Below are positions 32,749 to 41,600 of a DNA stretch of 64,000 nucleotides, piece after piece; position 1 is the first letter of the stretch; each line of letters opens with the position of its first letter. This DNA is from Telmatactis stephensoni (Eukaryota > Cnidaria > Anthozoa > Actiniaria > Isophelliidae), in contig JALIZF010001512.1 in NCBI GenBank assembly GCA_029948255.1, positions 124,001-188,000 of the forward strand, written 5' to 3'. A program made the position numbers and the translations under genes. A model generated the notes under the pieces. It was not told the DNA's origin. It was given only the letters and a program-made list of their open reading frames with translations, and searched no databases.

Positions 32749-33167
32749 TTTGGGATGTCAAAGTCAAGACAGTTTTGTCTTTTGAAAGTGAACATCCAGC
32801 TAATGACATCAATCTTTGAACATCGGGCAATTGCAGCTAGGCTGTTTGGTCATTGCCTTGCCAAAAATGGTAATGGCGCATGGCCAATAGAATTCATCCT
32901 TGGCCTGATAATGTTATTGATATATCACACTATCCAATATTTGCTTTTTAAAATTTGTAAACGCTCTTTCCCCTTCTTTTAGGTCGTTTTTGTCTGTCTG
33001 CATTAGTCATCAAACTTGTTGCTGCAGTTGGATTATTAACACTTACAAATTCTATAGTGGACATAGCTGCTCTCTATGTACTTCCAGATCGTGGCAGATA
33101 TCAGAAATTTGTCTATGAAGAATATCCGTTGATACGGAAAAATACATCAGATAAGAAAAATCAGTGA
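11374..33167 (+). CDS. P2X: P2X-type ATP-gated cation channel gene, complete, seven exons
   Basis: Exons 11374-11514, 12452-12569, 14636-14804, 15328-15492, 20360-20563, 31322-31524 and 32983-33167 join in consistent phase to give 394 residues. P2X subunits form trimeric ATP-gated cation channels. Visible features are the N-terminal T-x-K motif (T9-Y10-K11), TM1 (about 22-41), KKGYLE before the ectodomain, SWPVE (107-111) resembling the family's WCPVE, RKRYGIK before TM2 with the conserved lysine, and TM2 (about 340-366) with D360. The ectodomain has only five cysteines, all in residues 81-121, against ten in vertebrate P2X, and no NFR motif; in this it resembles Dictyostelium P2X. The lysine pair that contacts ATP after TM1 is not evident. 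Possible N-glycosylation: N131-V-S. Confidence 0.85.
11515..12451 (+). other. P2X intron 1
   Basis: Holds a TA microsatellite (about 11540-11560), degenerate AAACYCC-type repeats at 11750-11900 and a LINE C-terminal relic on the minus strand (about 12075-12350). Confidence 0.5.
12075..12350 (-). pseudogene. LINE C-terminal relic
   Basis: Read on the minus strand, fragments such as LHWFGHVHAEK, RGRPSKTWGEEVSDDLRKCG and DRDKWRR appear with stops between. This matches the widespread C-terminal motif of non-LTR retrotransposon ORF2 (RLRWFGHV, RGRPKKRW, DRDKWR). Inactive. Confidence 0.7.
12452..12569 (+). CDS. P2X: P2X exon 2 (start of ectodomain)
   Basis: Acceptor ATCTAG|TTT; encodes residues 48-86 plus one base (FDAFPKGTMRI ... 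YCCTDKG). Donor GAG|GTAACT. Phase fits both neighbours. FDAFPKGTMR aligns by position with the segment after KKGYL in Dictyostelium P2X. Divergent, so the least certain exon of the gene. Confidence 0.7.
12920..13050. mobile_element. Hairpin MITE in P2X intron 2
   Basis: Inverted arms TTAGATATTTTCTTGTGTAT and ATACACAAGAAAATATCTAA with an inner AGCCTTTAGGCGAGGC palindrome. Confidence 0.7.
13047..13377. mobile_element. TIR element with internal tandem duplication
   Basis: Bounded by TTATTATACAATTG and CAATTGTATAATAA. Contains two tandem copies of an approximately 125-bp block (starting near CAAAACAGTCCTTTTTGCAA) that include GCCTTGACGTCATACAGGGC. Confidence 0.7.
13540..14160 (-). pseudogene. 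Ty3/Gypsy gag relic
   Basis: Minus-strand frames encode FKLAETCNFGELKKELIRD and RDRIVVGIQNDDLS, typical of Gypsy gag, with a broken zinc-knuckle (CQQKGHFKSVC) further on in another frame and a ..ERFDCHFVG.. segment upstream. Stops and shifts show decay. No LTR recognised in the vicinity. Confidence 0.75.
14161..14635 (+). other. Rest of P2X intron 2
   Basis: AT-rich; nothing recognised beyond the splice acceptor tract at 14620-14635. Confidence 0.5.
14636..14804 (+). CDS. P2X: P2X exon 3 (head region)
   Basis: Acceptor CTTTAG|AT; residues 87-143. Contains FCEGCEF and TFC (C95, C98, C121) and ELSWPVES, the counterpart of the P2X WCPVE motif. Donor CAG|GTACAA; two bases carried over. Confidence 0.85.
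14921..15316. repeat. Exact tandem duplication, 2 x 198 bp
   Basis: The segment beginning CTCCCTATCAAGGAATGTGA recurs exactly 198 bp later; I see no mismatch. It ends just before the exon 4 acceptor tract. The duplicated frame (MMEILLVPASIYFKKKW...) is intronic. Confidence 0.9.
15328..15492 (+). CDS. P2X: P2X exon 4
   Basis: Acceptor TTTTACAG|A; encodes residues 144-197 and part of 198, including ENVMLKIEHSVVATHF and GNLFDLNGNIIK. The donor chosen is AAAAG|GTGCTT, a weak match, because it alone gives the phase required by exon 5. Without splicing the frame would read on to 15619. Confidence 0.8.
15511..15635 (+). repeat. Inverted repeat, left copy (partner 19700-19822)
   Basis: From AAAGGTTTGTGGCATCA through GAAAGCTGTTAGAATGTAGA it matches the reverse complement of 19700-19822 at moderate identity. 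Starts 18 bp after exon 4. Confidence 0.7.
17259..17400. mobile_element. Mariner-type MITE, family GAGYGATMRCACTTAA, copy 1
   Basis: TIRs beginning GAGCGATAACACTTAAACCG (left) and ending CGGTTTTAGTGCTATCGCTC (right), flanked by TA. The relative at 59745-60011 lacks it and shows the unoccupied site. Related copy at 34689-34835. Confidence 0.8.
17547..17895. mobile_element. TIR element CCATAGTTAATAGAGGGG, TATAA target duplication
   Basis: Ends CCATAGTTAATAGAGGGGA and CCCCTCTATTAACTATGG continue inward as matching arms of about 40 bp. TATAA lies on both sides, and the 59.8-kb relative has a single TATAA at this point. The internal frame (111 codons from 17560) has no recognised domain. A short related fragment is at 28769-28811. 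Confidence 0.8.
19050..19610. mobile_element. Foldback element related to 24591-25018, interrupted
   Basis: Both arms match the palindrome at 24591-25018 (a GCAAAGTTTCAGCTCATAA-like left arm; GGTTCACGTGACCTGTTAGT on the right). The centre is split by the GGATC-TIR element at 19214-19509. Confidence 0.7.
19214..19509 (+). mobile_element. CAGTGGCGGATC-TIR element nested in foldback element
   Basis: Ends CAGTGGCGGATCCAG and ATCCGCTGCTG. AGCTTG flanks both sides (19208-19213 and 19510-19515). The uninterrupted relative near 24795 reads GGCAAGCTCGTGCC at the target. Confidence 0.8.
19700..19822 (-). repeat. Inverted repeat, right copy (partner 15511-15635)
   Basis: Reverse complement resembles 15511-15635. 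The pair brackets the Penelope, LINE and foldback cluster in P2X intron 4. Confidence 0.7.
19823..20359 (+). other. 3' part of P2X intron 4
   Basis: No repeat recognised. The 71-codon frame at 20037-20252 has no domain or splice support. Confidence 0.4.
20360..20563 (+). CDS. P2X: P2X exon 5
   Basis: Acceptor TATTGCAG|C; residues 199-265. KLTVHELLQAAGV and HGIVLQVVIEYHN match the conserved lower-body strands of non-vertebrate P2X. Donor GG|GTATGT leaves two bases that complete a glycine with exon 6. Confidence 0.85.
20637..20805. mobile_element. GGATC-TIR element containing a 45-G run
   Basis: Ends CAGGGGTGGATTTAG and CTGGATCCGCCCCTG; TGTAT occurs at 20632-20636 and 20806-20810. Positions 20651-20695 are uninterrupted G. 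The minisatellite starts immediately after. Confidence 0.75.
20811..23549. repeat. 46-bp minisatellite, about 60 copies
   Basis: Unit GGGTGTTGCCAAGGGATACT followed by CTGCTATACAAGCTATGTAG and TTCTAA. The array spans 2739 bp and is very homogeneous. Recurrent variants are GGGTATT for GGGTGTT, AAGAGATA for AAGGGATA and GATAATC for GATACTC, plus rare 1-bp indels and one degraded copy near 22615-22640. It lies in P2X intron 5 and has stops in every frame. Confidence 0.95.
23550..23840. mobile_element. Possible CCGCGG-bounded element flanking the minisatellite
   Basis: GGGACCGCGGAGTG at the left and ACCGCGGCCCCCACTTTTTG at the right, with a G/C-rich left interior. Pairing is short, so this is tentative. 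Confidence 0.35.
24019..24113. mobile_element. Short palindrome related to GTTGCAAGTTGCA elements
   Basis: GGTAATACGAGCAACA and TGTTGCTCGTATTACC (with one offset) bracket GCAACTTGCAACGCAAC. Akin in motif to the element at 2653-3060. Confidence 0.6.
24591..25018. mobile_element. Foldback element, about 430 bp
   Basis: Ends TTCAATAGGCGATATGCACT and the complement (TGCATATCGCCTATTGAA). The centre GGCAAGCTCGTGCC lies between matching CGCGTTTTCC-type arms. Contains CACGTGAC in both arms. The frame at 24561-24899 is the element read through. Confidence 0.75.
25450..25510. repeat. Hairpin GCGAGCAGAATC
   Basis: GCGAGCAGAATCGTCTTTGA pairs with TCAAAGAAGATTCTGCTCGC around a 16-bp loop. Confidence 0.7.
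25560..26048. mobile_element. Mariner-type MITE, 489 bp, TA duplication
   Basis: Inverted repeats of about 80 bp, starting GACCACTTCACGCTGTCGGC and including CGCCATTTTGAATTGGGACA, with TA on both sides. The 97-codon frame at 25700 is not supported as a gene. Confidence 0.85.
26657..27510. mobile_element. piggyBac-type non-autonomous element A (TTAA ends)
   Basis: TTAA|GGTAGTTCCGGA at the left and TCCGGTACTACC|TTAA at the right. Shares TACTGCGCATCTCCCGCGC-type and GGTATTACCGTGGGGAGTCT sequence with the element at 56551-58690 in opposite orientation. The TTAA target indicates a piggyBac-like mobiliser. Confidence 0.8.
27511..29591 (+). other. Unassigned part of P2X intron 5
   Basis: No exon supported. 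A 90-codon frame (27545-27817) has no known domain. At about 28567-28612 a short tandem GGATCCGAGCCA repeat occurs, and at 28769-28811 a small hairpin akin to the CCATAGTTAATAGAGGGG family. Confidence 0.4.
29592..30464 (+). mobile_element. ACTCGTGCCCA-terminus element, copy 1
   Basis: Begins AACTAGACGCACATAGTGCG then TTTACTCGTGCCCA, and ends GGCCTGGGCACGAGTAAA. Three more copies at 37353-38372, 45675-48801 and 56645-57945. The short frames inside are not conserved as genes. Confidence 0.75.
30637..31118. mobile_element. Two adjoining inverted-repeat units with AACTGTCCAATTAC tandem motif
   Basis: 30637-30795 is a hairpin built on GACCGAGTGGAGTCCAATTC-type arms. 30788-31118 is bounded by TTAATCATAACTATTACAA and its complement and contains several AACTGTCCAATTACA units (30974-31038). 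Confidence 0.65.
31322..31524 (+). CDS. P2X: P2X exon 6 (lower ectodomain)
   Basis: Acceptor TTTGCAG|A; residues 267-333. Encodes AIEYSYHVRRIPYADYR and RLFRKRYGIKVEFFQSGKLG; the lysine in RKRYGI fits the conserved ATP-site lysine near TM2. Donor TTAG|GTAGGC. The unspliced frame would end at 31595. Confidence 0.9.
31751..32158. mobile_element. MITE with GGAATC/GATTCC repeats in P2X intron 6
   Basis: Inverted ends AAGCCTGGTTTTCACTTGCG and the complement of the right end (GTGAAAACCAGGCTT). Inside are runs of CGGAATCGGAATCGG and their complements. Frames reading RNRNRNRN or DSDSDSD are repeat translations. Confidence 0.8.
32489..32751. repeat. Compound tetranucleotide microsatellite
   Basis: Consecutive runs of CATT, CACC, CACT and TTTA units, about 260 bp, in P2X intron 6. 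The frames here (IYLFIYLFIY...) are translations of it. Confidence 0.95.
32983..33167 (+). CDS. P2X: P2X exon 7 (TM2 and C-terminus)
   Basis: Acceptor TTTTAG|GT; residues 334-394 then TGA (33165-33167). TM2 reads SALVIKLVAAVGLLTLTNSI then VDIAALYVLP, with D360 in the family's conserved position. The tail has 28 residues (YQKFVYEEYPLIRKN...). A canonical YxxxK trafficking motif is not exact. Confidence 0.9.
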
Positions 33168-33359
33168 ATTAATATGTAGAGTATTTTCCATTTAGTGAAA
33201 TTAAAATAATGGTATATGTCTGTTCTTAGCATTAGCTAGCTGGAATGCAGTCCTAAGAAATGAGGTGGTTCCACTCCATTACATTGTCGTAGCCTTTGTC
33301 ACATCTGGGGAAGAAAGAGTTTTCAAGATAAATTTTAATTGCCAAAATGATCCTGTAAT

Positions 33360-33365
33360 AATAAA
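33360..33365 (+). terminator. Candidate P2X polyadenylation signal
   Basis: AATAAA, 193 bp after the P2X stop codon, the first perfect hexamer downstream. Confidence 0.5.
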
Positions 33366-33627
33366 CTTTACTGTGTCAAGTTATTTAGCTACAGAGATAA
33401 TTGAGGTCACAACTAAAATTTATATCTTAACTAGAACAAAATAAGAATAAGAATTTCTTGTACATAATCAGATCTAAAATGTTAAAATTTCTTAACCCTG
33501 TGTGGGTTTTTGTCAGGATAAATGTAAATTTCTAGTCAGTGTTTGCCCGTGGTGTCTTTCTTAATGAACTCAACAAAGGAATGTATATGGTCTAGAGAAA
33601 TCCTTCCTTTCATTTGTTCAGTTTTTG

Positions 33628-33981
33628 TCCATGGTGTCTGCCGGGGGGGATTCCCTTATTAAAGGGGTCGGGAGTACTTTGTTGTCCCTTTAGTTTTGAG
33701 ATCAGTGTTCTGGTCCCACTTAGGGTGATAATGACAAGAAAACCACAGCTGAGTTTTTGTGGTCCCCTTTAGGGTATTAAGACTCAAACAACAATGTCTT
33801 TCAAAGATTTTTCAAAAGATTGAATTGAAATGAGACATTATTGATTGGTCCCTCTTAGGGGGCAAAATTTCATCACTGCCATGCCACATCTCAAATACAG
33901 GTCCCTTTTAGGGGTCATTTTCAGAATTTCTGACAAGAACTCCTACCTCCTTTTATAAGGGAGTCCCCCTCCCACGGGTGT
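33628..33981. mobile_element. MITE with CCCTTTTAGGG-type internal repeats
   Basis: Imperfect inverted ends: GGTGTCTGCCGGGGGGGATT and the complement of GAGTCCCCCTCCCACGGGTG. Inside are several GGTCCCNTTTAGGG motifs. Confidence 0.55.
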
Positions 33982-35500
33982 CTGGAGAAGAACGAGTCAA
34001 ATTACCATAGATGGATCTTTCTAGAATTGCTTTACTCTAGCCTCCTCACTATGCAGGCCTCTCTATGATCTAAGAATTTGAAATTCTATGTAACTTCAAT
34101 TTCCTGTGTTGCTGATAGAGAGCGACTGGGTGCTAGTTAGGTAAGATAAAGCTGCTCGAACAAGAATCCCACAGGAATCCCAAAGAGAGAGAATAGAGAT
34201 GCCTGTGGTGGAGGCTAGCTTTACTCTACCATGGACAAAAACATGGATAATAGTACATCTCAACAAAGTTGGCAGTTTTTGAATGAGATTGCAAATCTTT
34301 AGGCCAACTTGTGAAAGTTTTCTATTTAACTTTAACAAATTTCTAGTTTGAATTTGGCTTATCAGTTATGCAAGGTATAGGGAAAATATATTTTCAGGAA
34401 ACTATTGTAAGTTAGAGTAGTTTTTATAGTTTTTATAATGGTCTAAAAACTTGAATTTTGTAATTCCAGATAGCATTTTGTATTTATAGATATTTCAAAA
34501 CCATCAACATTGTTGAAATTGGTTATCTATTTATATGTAAGAATGGGAATCTACCAAGCGAGCACAGACAAAAGAAAGCTTCTGATCACAGGGTAACGAA
34601 AATCAAGCTTAATAAGTAATTATGTCTCGAATATACAATATATACATATAAAATTACATAAATTCTCATTTTAGTAATGAGAAAAATCCTAGAGTGATCG
34701 CACTTAATCCGTGAAATTGTACTCGCTAAATAATGCAAAATAGCACTAATAAACAATGGAAAACAAAGGATTTATACTTTTTAGTACAAAGTAGATTTTG
34801 TACTTTTTCACGGGTAAAGTGCGATCACTCTACAGTACATTAAGTCGTAGAGAAAATATACACCAAAAAATTTGCTATTTTTTGTTTAAATATGCAGATG
34901 CCTGACAAGCAATAAGATGCAATAGTGCATCTAATGAAATCATTGTTTTGTTGAGTCATGGAGACTAGCCAGGCAGGCAGCTGCACATTGGTAACCTTTG
35001 CGAAAAGAGTCTATTGAAAAACATAAAAGTTTGCACTGATTGCCCTTCATAAGACTGTGAATTTGACAAAAAGATGAAACAAAAACAAAACTAACAAAGA
35101 AGAACCCGAGCATGTACGAGTGTGTATATAATTTATAGTTACATTTTATGTTCTCTTGTTATAAGTACTGAAGGAAATTATAAAACAGAGAGTCTACCTT
35201 CAATAAAACCTCAAATTATTAATGATAATGATATAATTGGACTCAAAAATCTCCGAAAAAATAAATTTTTCGTATACTCTACTATACTGTACTGTGAAAG
35301 ACTTTATCGAAGACATTACAAAAACGGTTTGAACGAGCCTGTAGACACGAGTCTGCTAGGTCCAGTGCCTGTCAAAATTTAGTAGTTTTGTCGATTACTA
35401 GCATTTACGTTTATACACAGACTTTCAATGCTCTCAAATCAAAACCGTTAGTAATCGAATTTAAATTTGTATTTTTGAAAGGGGGATGTTGTGTTTTGTT
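33982..35500. other. Intergenic region upstream of LIN9
   Basis: Contains a mariner-type MITE (34689-34835). Otherwise nothing recognised; the frames at 34096-34338 and 35122-35382 lack domains. Confidence 0.45.
34689..34835. mobile_element. Mariner-type MITE, family GAGYGATMRCACTTAA, copy 2
   Basis: Ends GAGTGATCGCACTTAATCCG and complement (AAGTGCGATCACTC), flanked by TA. A half-copy of the family ends at about 41745 (GATTAAGTGCAATCACTC). Confidence 0.75.
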
Positions 35501-35621
35501 GAATTGGCGAAAATGTCCACGTGCGAGTGCGGAGATAGTACGGTATCCACGAGTTTGCCATAGGGCAAAATCTACCATAATGCATTGCGGTGGACTTTGA
35601 AAAAGAGCGCGTCGGAACAAA
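35501..35621 (+). promoter_or_regulatory. Putative LIN9 promoter with CHR-like motif
   Basis: An E-box (CCACGTG at 35518-35524), a TTTGAA at 35596-35601 with GCGGT four bases before it, GAGCGCG after it and AAAATGGCGG across the start codon. TTTGAA with an upstream GC-rich box is the CDE/CHR arrangement bound by MuvB/DREAM. No TATA box. Motif reading only. Confidence 0.4.
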
Positions 35622-35634
35622 ATGGCGGAGGAAG
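35622..35634 (+). CDS. LIN9: LIN9 exon 1
   Basis: ATGGCGGAGGAAG then GTAAGT. Encodes MAEE plus one base. The ATG sits in an AAAATGGCGG context. Confidence 0.75.
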
Positions 35635-38600
35635 GTAAGTTGGATCAACACAATTTTGTCGTTTGTTTCATTCTCTACCTAGTTCTTAAAATGATGCAAA
35701 CCTGTTCATCTTTAATGCCAAAATGGCTTAAGATAAAGTTAAGTAAACTAATGTCTGCGTGGAGCAATATTTAGAGAGAGGACGAAAGACTAAATTTTAA
35801 AATACTGCTCAAGAACTACGTTTTGTATCGATGCACGTAAATTTGGCCGTCTTGTCTTAAAAAGATCAACGTTGTTTACATTCGTATCATTTGTAGATCG
35901 TTGAAACGATAGGCAAAAACTCTGATAGGTGGATTGTTGCTAAATACTTATTAAAATTGAGCAAATTCTCATGAACGTTTTAAGCTTATTAGAAATAGCA
36001 TTTAAGTACTTAAGTTATAAGTATATAAGATTGTTGTAAGTCGAGGCTACCTGTATAAAGCTAACAGGTAAAAGATTACTGTTCCTTCCCATTTTGTAGT
36101 TTTTACTTCTTGGTTAGGCGTATGTTTTGTAGGACGTTATAATTAGTTTTGAAAGGTATTGATACCTTGTTCATCGTGCTCTTTAGTCTTTAGTTTTTGT
36201 TGTTGTTTTTTTTGTTTTTATTTATTTATTTTTTACTTAAAAGCTTATTATAGTGTGGTATTTGTGAATTAGATTTGTTAACACTGCAGTTCACTGTAGT
36301 TTTTCGATTCCATTTTTAAAGTTGTAAGTCTTAAGACTTATTTCATTACAAAACAAGAATTTTTTAGTTTCATAAACTACAACTTTCCTAGGGATAATAA
36401 AAGCCCTCTAGAGTAGATTTTGTATGACTGAAAACAGCATCACCCGGTCACAGCACGGTTACAGCAGGAATTTTGAATGTTTTTATAGACAACACGGCAC
36501 TGAGATGGTCACGGCATGGCACAGTCCGTTTCACACTCATTTGAAAACTGCTCTAAGAGGACGTGGTTACTGGCATTCAAAGCATAAAATGCAAAAAAGC
36601 ACAAAGAATTTCAATGTCTACAATTCTCTTTGACAGATTGCTTTGGGAAATGCAATGCATTCCCCTCCCCTCCCCTCCCCTCCCCCCTCAACTGAATGTT
36701 GTCAGTCTGTTGCACCAAAAAAGAGTACATGCCTAGCTAAATTTGGTTAATATTTTGACTGGAATTGTAAACTGTAAATGTATACAAAAGCATAAATCTA
36801 AACCATGTGTTTTTAATAGTGTAGTGAAGGTTGCCCAAAATGATAAACATATAATTATGAATAATAATAATTATTATTGCAAAAGCACAGGGATTTGAAA
36901 CTTCCAGCTTTTGATATCAACATTTCAATTAACTTTATAATTCACACCCATCCATGAATTGATTATTCACAATAAATAATTAAAATTACAGATATTTGTA
37001 TATAACTAGAATATCTTGATATCAGTAAAATCTGGACTTCACAAAGTCAACATAATTGTATCTGTAAATTTAGTAATAAAGCATGCATACTTTTAATGGT
37101 TGTCCCCTCTTCATAATGTATGTTGTGGATTGTTTTGTAGAGAGTTCAGCCGAGGCCCTTGTTAGCCTGAAGGGTAAGTATATTGTATGATATGCTGTTG
37201 GTAATATATACCTAATTCAATTAACGTTGTCGCTGAAAAAAGCCTAAAGCTTTGAGAGCGGAATCATGAAAAATTTTTACCACCGTGACATCATTACAAT
37301 AAAAACTCACTGTATGCTTGCAAATTCTACAACTTGGACAAATATTCCTTAATTACTCGTGCCCAGGCCTTTAGGCCGGGAACAAGTTATAAACTGCAAA
37401 TGTTTCTTTTTTTTCTTTTTTTCCTGTCGTCATCCACGAGAATGCGGCATTCTTGTGCAACCGGTCACGTGTCACAGTTCCTGATTGGGTAAGAGCGTAA
37501 GAAACAATGCCCTTCATTCATCACCTTTGAGCGAGTGCGAACTCTTCGAAGCTAGTGAACGCCAGTCAGGAACTTTAGGAATGCAAGATGGCGGACAGCT
37601 CCAAAAATAGCTTTCAGAGACAGGCTTTTCCAGCAGTGAGACAATAGAAAATGGAGCTTTTAACTCAAGATTTACCTAGACATTGTCTTATAAGAGCTTC
37701 AGAATGGGCTGTTATTTTGAGCCCGATCTCCAATACTTTGACCAAATATCGAGCTCTCAATGGAGTAGTTGAAAATGAAACTCTTGCGACTCAAAGCAAT
37801 TCCTTTGAGCTGGAAATCTACGAATTTCTCACCCTACATGTTGCTAAACGAACGCATATAGAGGCAAGTCAATTATATTTCTCATTCAAGCATTCAAGAG
37901 ATCTTGAGAGGTTTTTGTATTGAATTGTAACACTGACATTCTGGCCAGACAATTCCGCATTTATGTATTTTCATGGAACCAAGGCTCTATTTGACCTGAT
38001 GCGTTTGGTCACGTAATTGATAAAACATCTGAAACATGAACAAAAAAATACACGATTTGTTATTGTGTCAAAAGCGTCGTTGTAGAAGTCTTTACAGCAA
38101 ACAATTGAGATATATAGTGAAATAAAAAGTTGAACAAACTGGTATATTTTTGCATGTTGGAGATATCTAATACAAAGGCAAACACTAATAGCTGCTGACA
38201 GACAAATTGACTAATCAGATATTCTTTGAAAAGGTCAAAAAAGGTAGTTATTATGTTACGGTTAAGTGAAGAATGCGTGAAACGGCTAGGGGAAGAGTAC
38301 GAACGGGGCCGGTCATTGAAGCCTCTCCTTAAAGGGGCTCCCAGGGCACGTGAACGCACGTGTGCGTCTAGTTTCTCAGATAGCCTACAGAGAAGTCTGT
38401 TAGTATGCAAAAGATAGTTGAAAGGCTTTAGCCTTTAGGTTTTTTTTCAGCGATAACATTAATTGAAATAGCTATATACCTAATTGCACAAACACTAACC
38501 CTTTCAAAACATAGAAGCTGAGACCGAAATGAACATTGGAAAATAGTTGATATATTATTTTAAAGAGGCGTGTATGTCAGTTAACATTTCAAAAAGTGAC

Positions 38601-41600
38601 TGAAGCAATTTTTGTGGTTACAGGCTTGGTTACCAAGCCATAACCATAATGTCATTGAGTGTGTATTAAGGTGACTGGCTACCATAGAAATTTTAGCCTA
38701 CTGCGCACGTTCGCGCGCAGACGTCATAGCGTGCGGAGATTCCAACGAATGGTCACTAACGCTGGGAAACTAAAGTTTGTAGACAAAATTTCGTTTCAAA
38801 ATAGTTCTCAATGATTTTAACAAGCAAAAGATTAGAAAAATAAGCAAAAATGTTTTCTTTTTAGGAAAAAACAGTGAGCGCGCGCTTGTTTTTATCAACA
38901 AAATTTGAATAGAGCTCGCGCTGTCACGTCATTTTCAAGATGGCGGCACTTCCGGAAGGCATTTTTTGGAAAAAACAGTGAGCGCGCGCTTGTTTTTGTC
39001 AAAATTTGAATAGAGCTCGCGCTGTCACGTCATTTTCAAGATGGCGGCACTTCCGGAAGGCATTTTTTGGTCTTTTTAGCAACTTCATGGGCATGAAACA
39101 AGCTAATTTTGCATGGGACCATATAATTTTTATTCACTTTATTGAAAACACATGTAAAAATCTATGTCATATCAAATTTTGAAAAAAAGTTCATTATTCT
39201 AGCTTATGAAAAAATGGATTTTTGTAGGGAAATTTGTTCGAACTTACGATAATTTTTGTTGAGACCTGACGAACAAAATATTTAAAATGAAGGTATTTTT
39301 TCGCTGTCACATCAAAATTATCCATACCAATACGAAGAATATGACATAATCTAATATTTGTGCAATTGAAGTAGTTGTAGAGCTGTTATTTTGTGAATTT
39401 TATATTTCTTCTCTATTCACTTCCGGTTGAGCAATTTTCGCCTCAAAAATTCGGAGATAGGCATCCATTCAATGCTGATTATCTCGAAAACGAGCGCGGG
39501 ACACCCCTTTTTTCTTTTCGTTTTTGGGATCAGCATTAAATTTCACTCCAGAAAATTGTGGTTTAAACGATTTTTCATTATTTTTTCCAATAGTAGCCAG
39601 TCACCTTAAGGTGCATATGTGTAATTCGGGTTTGCTAAAGTTGACACGAAGTGATATATTCGGGATGCATTCAGAATTGACTCAATGCTTACTTAGTCAG
39701 TTAAGTTGATTTCAACGATTGAAATATATTTCACTCCAAGAAATATTGTCTTTTCATTATCCATTATTGCTCTTCTTCTTATAGAAATATCTTCATCTGT
39801 GTGAACTGTTGCACATTTTTCGAAAAAAAGGCGTTTACGAAGATCTCCTGAAAGAGACAGGAAATCCAATGCTAGTTGTTTGATTTTGTGATGTATTTTA
39901 AGAAATATTTGCCATTTATAGTCAATAGTTGCAATTATTATATGAATATTTCTGCTTGAGTGAAAGTTTTTGCAAGTTTTTTTGATAAACATTGGGTTTA
40001 CAAAGGCATTCTGAATGAACTGAGAGAAGTCGTGCAAGCATGGGCATTACTAACCGATTGAGAGGTTGATTACATGGGTGAGTTTATACCACTTTGAATG
40101 AAATAATCTTGTGCTATTTTGCCTACACAGCCAGATGTAGTATTCAGCGATGTACACAAATTCTTTTCGATCATTTATGATTTTGCAGATTTCTGTAATG
40201 TCTGTTGAGAATTTCCATCTGGACCATTTGTAGTTTGGATCACGGCATTTGATTTCGTCGATTGCACTGACGACTGTTGGTTTTACACTATAATCTTTGC
40301 CATAAAGAGTTGGTCTGATGTGAAAATGTTAGGGACTCATTATATAATGCACTTTGTGCTTGCATTTGTGCATCCCCCGTTCCCCTTATCAATGTTGATG
40401 GTTGGTTTAGAGTGTGCTTGACTGAGTTTAGACTTGTAGACCTGTGCACTCCAACATTGAAAAGGGGCAATAAATAACACGAAAATGCATTGCGCGCGCT
40501 CTAAAGACAAATCATGCCAACCATTCTGGCAAGGATTGTAGTTAACATTTTAAAATACAAAAGAACTTTTTTTCTAAGTTTCCTGCATTCCTGCCATTAA
40601 TTTCACTGTTGATTAGGTTTGAAACCTCGACATGTACTTACTCTTAGGTTTAAGTCTACTAGATGAGTGAACTGGGTTTTATTGAATTAAATATTTTCGA
40701 TAGAAATATTCAAATTAAAGGGGGACCAGTATACACGTAATTCGAGTCTAAAATGTAAAATACAAGAAAATCGCTTCAAACCACTTTTAATTAGTTGTGA
40801 TGTTTATACTCTAAATAAACTCCCCTGAACTGATTTTATATGCATTTCCATAATAAAAGCTGTTGAAATTTGCGATTATTTCTTTGTCCACCATTGATCA
40901 CTTGTCGTCTATTGTTGCTTGGAGAAGACAATAAGGGGTGACGTCAGACACACCATAAGGCCAAACCAAACGTGGCTAGATCTTCTTCTGTGGCTAGTGG
41001 TTCAGGATCTTCAATCCTGAATGAGTCATTCATTTCAACAAACATTAAATTTCTCCAAGAAAAACTATAAACGTTTTTCAGTGACAATATATCTCTCTGG
41101 ATTAGGTGTGGAGTGTCTGACATCACTGAGGCGACAACCTTGTAATGGCGGACAGTGACTTTAATGCCGAATATTTTATTTGTCTGTCAGTTTAAAAGCA
41201 AGACTCTTGTGAATTTCGAGAGAAGGTTGAGCAATTAACCATTTCAAATGGCCAAAAAGGCTCCAAGTCTTTTTCTAAATTTGACTTAGTTGAATTACGT
41301 ACTAGTCCCCCTTTAAATTTACATTTCTTGAATGGAGCCTTTGTTTGTCCTTGGGGATATCTATAATAGAGTTTTGGAAACTTTAACTACCTCTTGATTG
41401 AGATCTTGTTTTGTTGTTTCAAAATTTGAAATGTCGTGTTGATGTCATGCAAGGTGTGCAGAATCCCCACGAAAGCTTGAAATTTTCATTGATTTTGTGA
41501 CAGAACTTGCATGTGTGTGCTTTTCCTTTCATGTATATTTTTATGAACTGTATTTAATTACTTCAAATTAAATTTATTTGAATAATTTTGTAATCTTATA

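Noticed and set aside
32398..32982. 194-codon frame with IYLF repeats
   Set aside because: Reads through a CACT/TTTA microsatellite and runs up to the P2X exon 7 acceptor; no domain.
37651..38410. Open frames of 90 and 116 codons as genes
   Set aside because: Inside a four-copy transposon family; the equivalent frames in the copy at 45675-48801 are broken.
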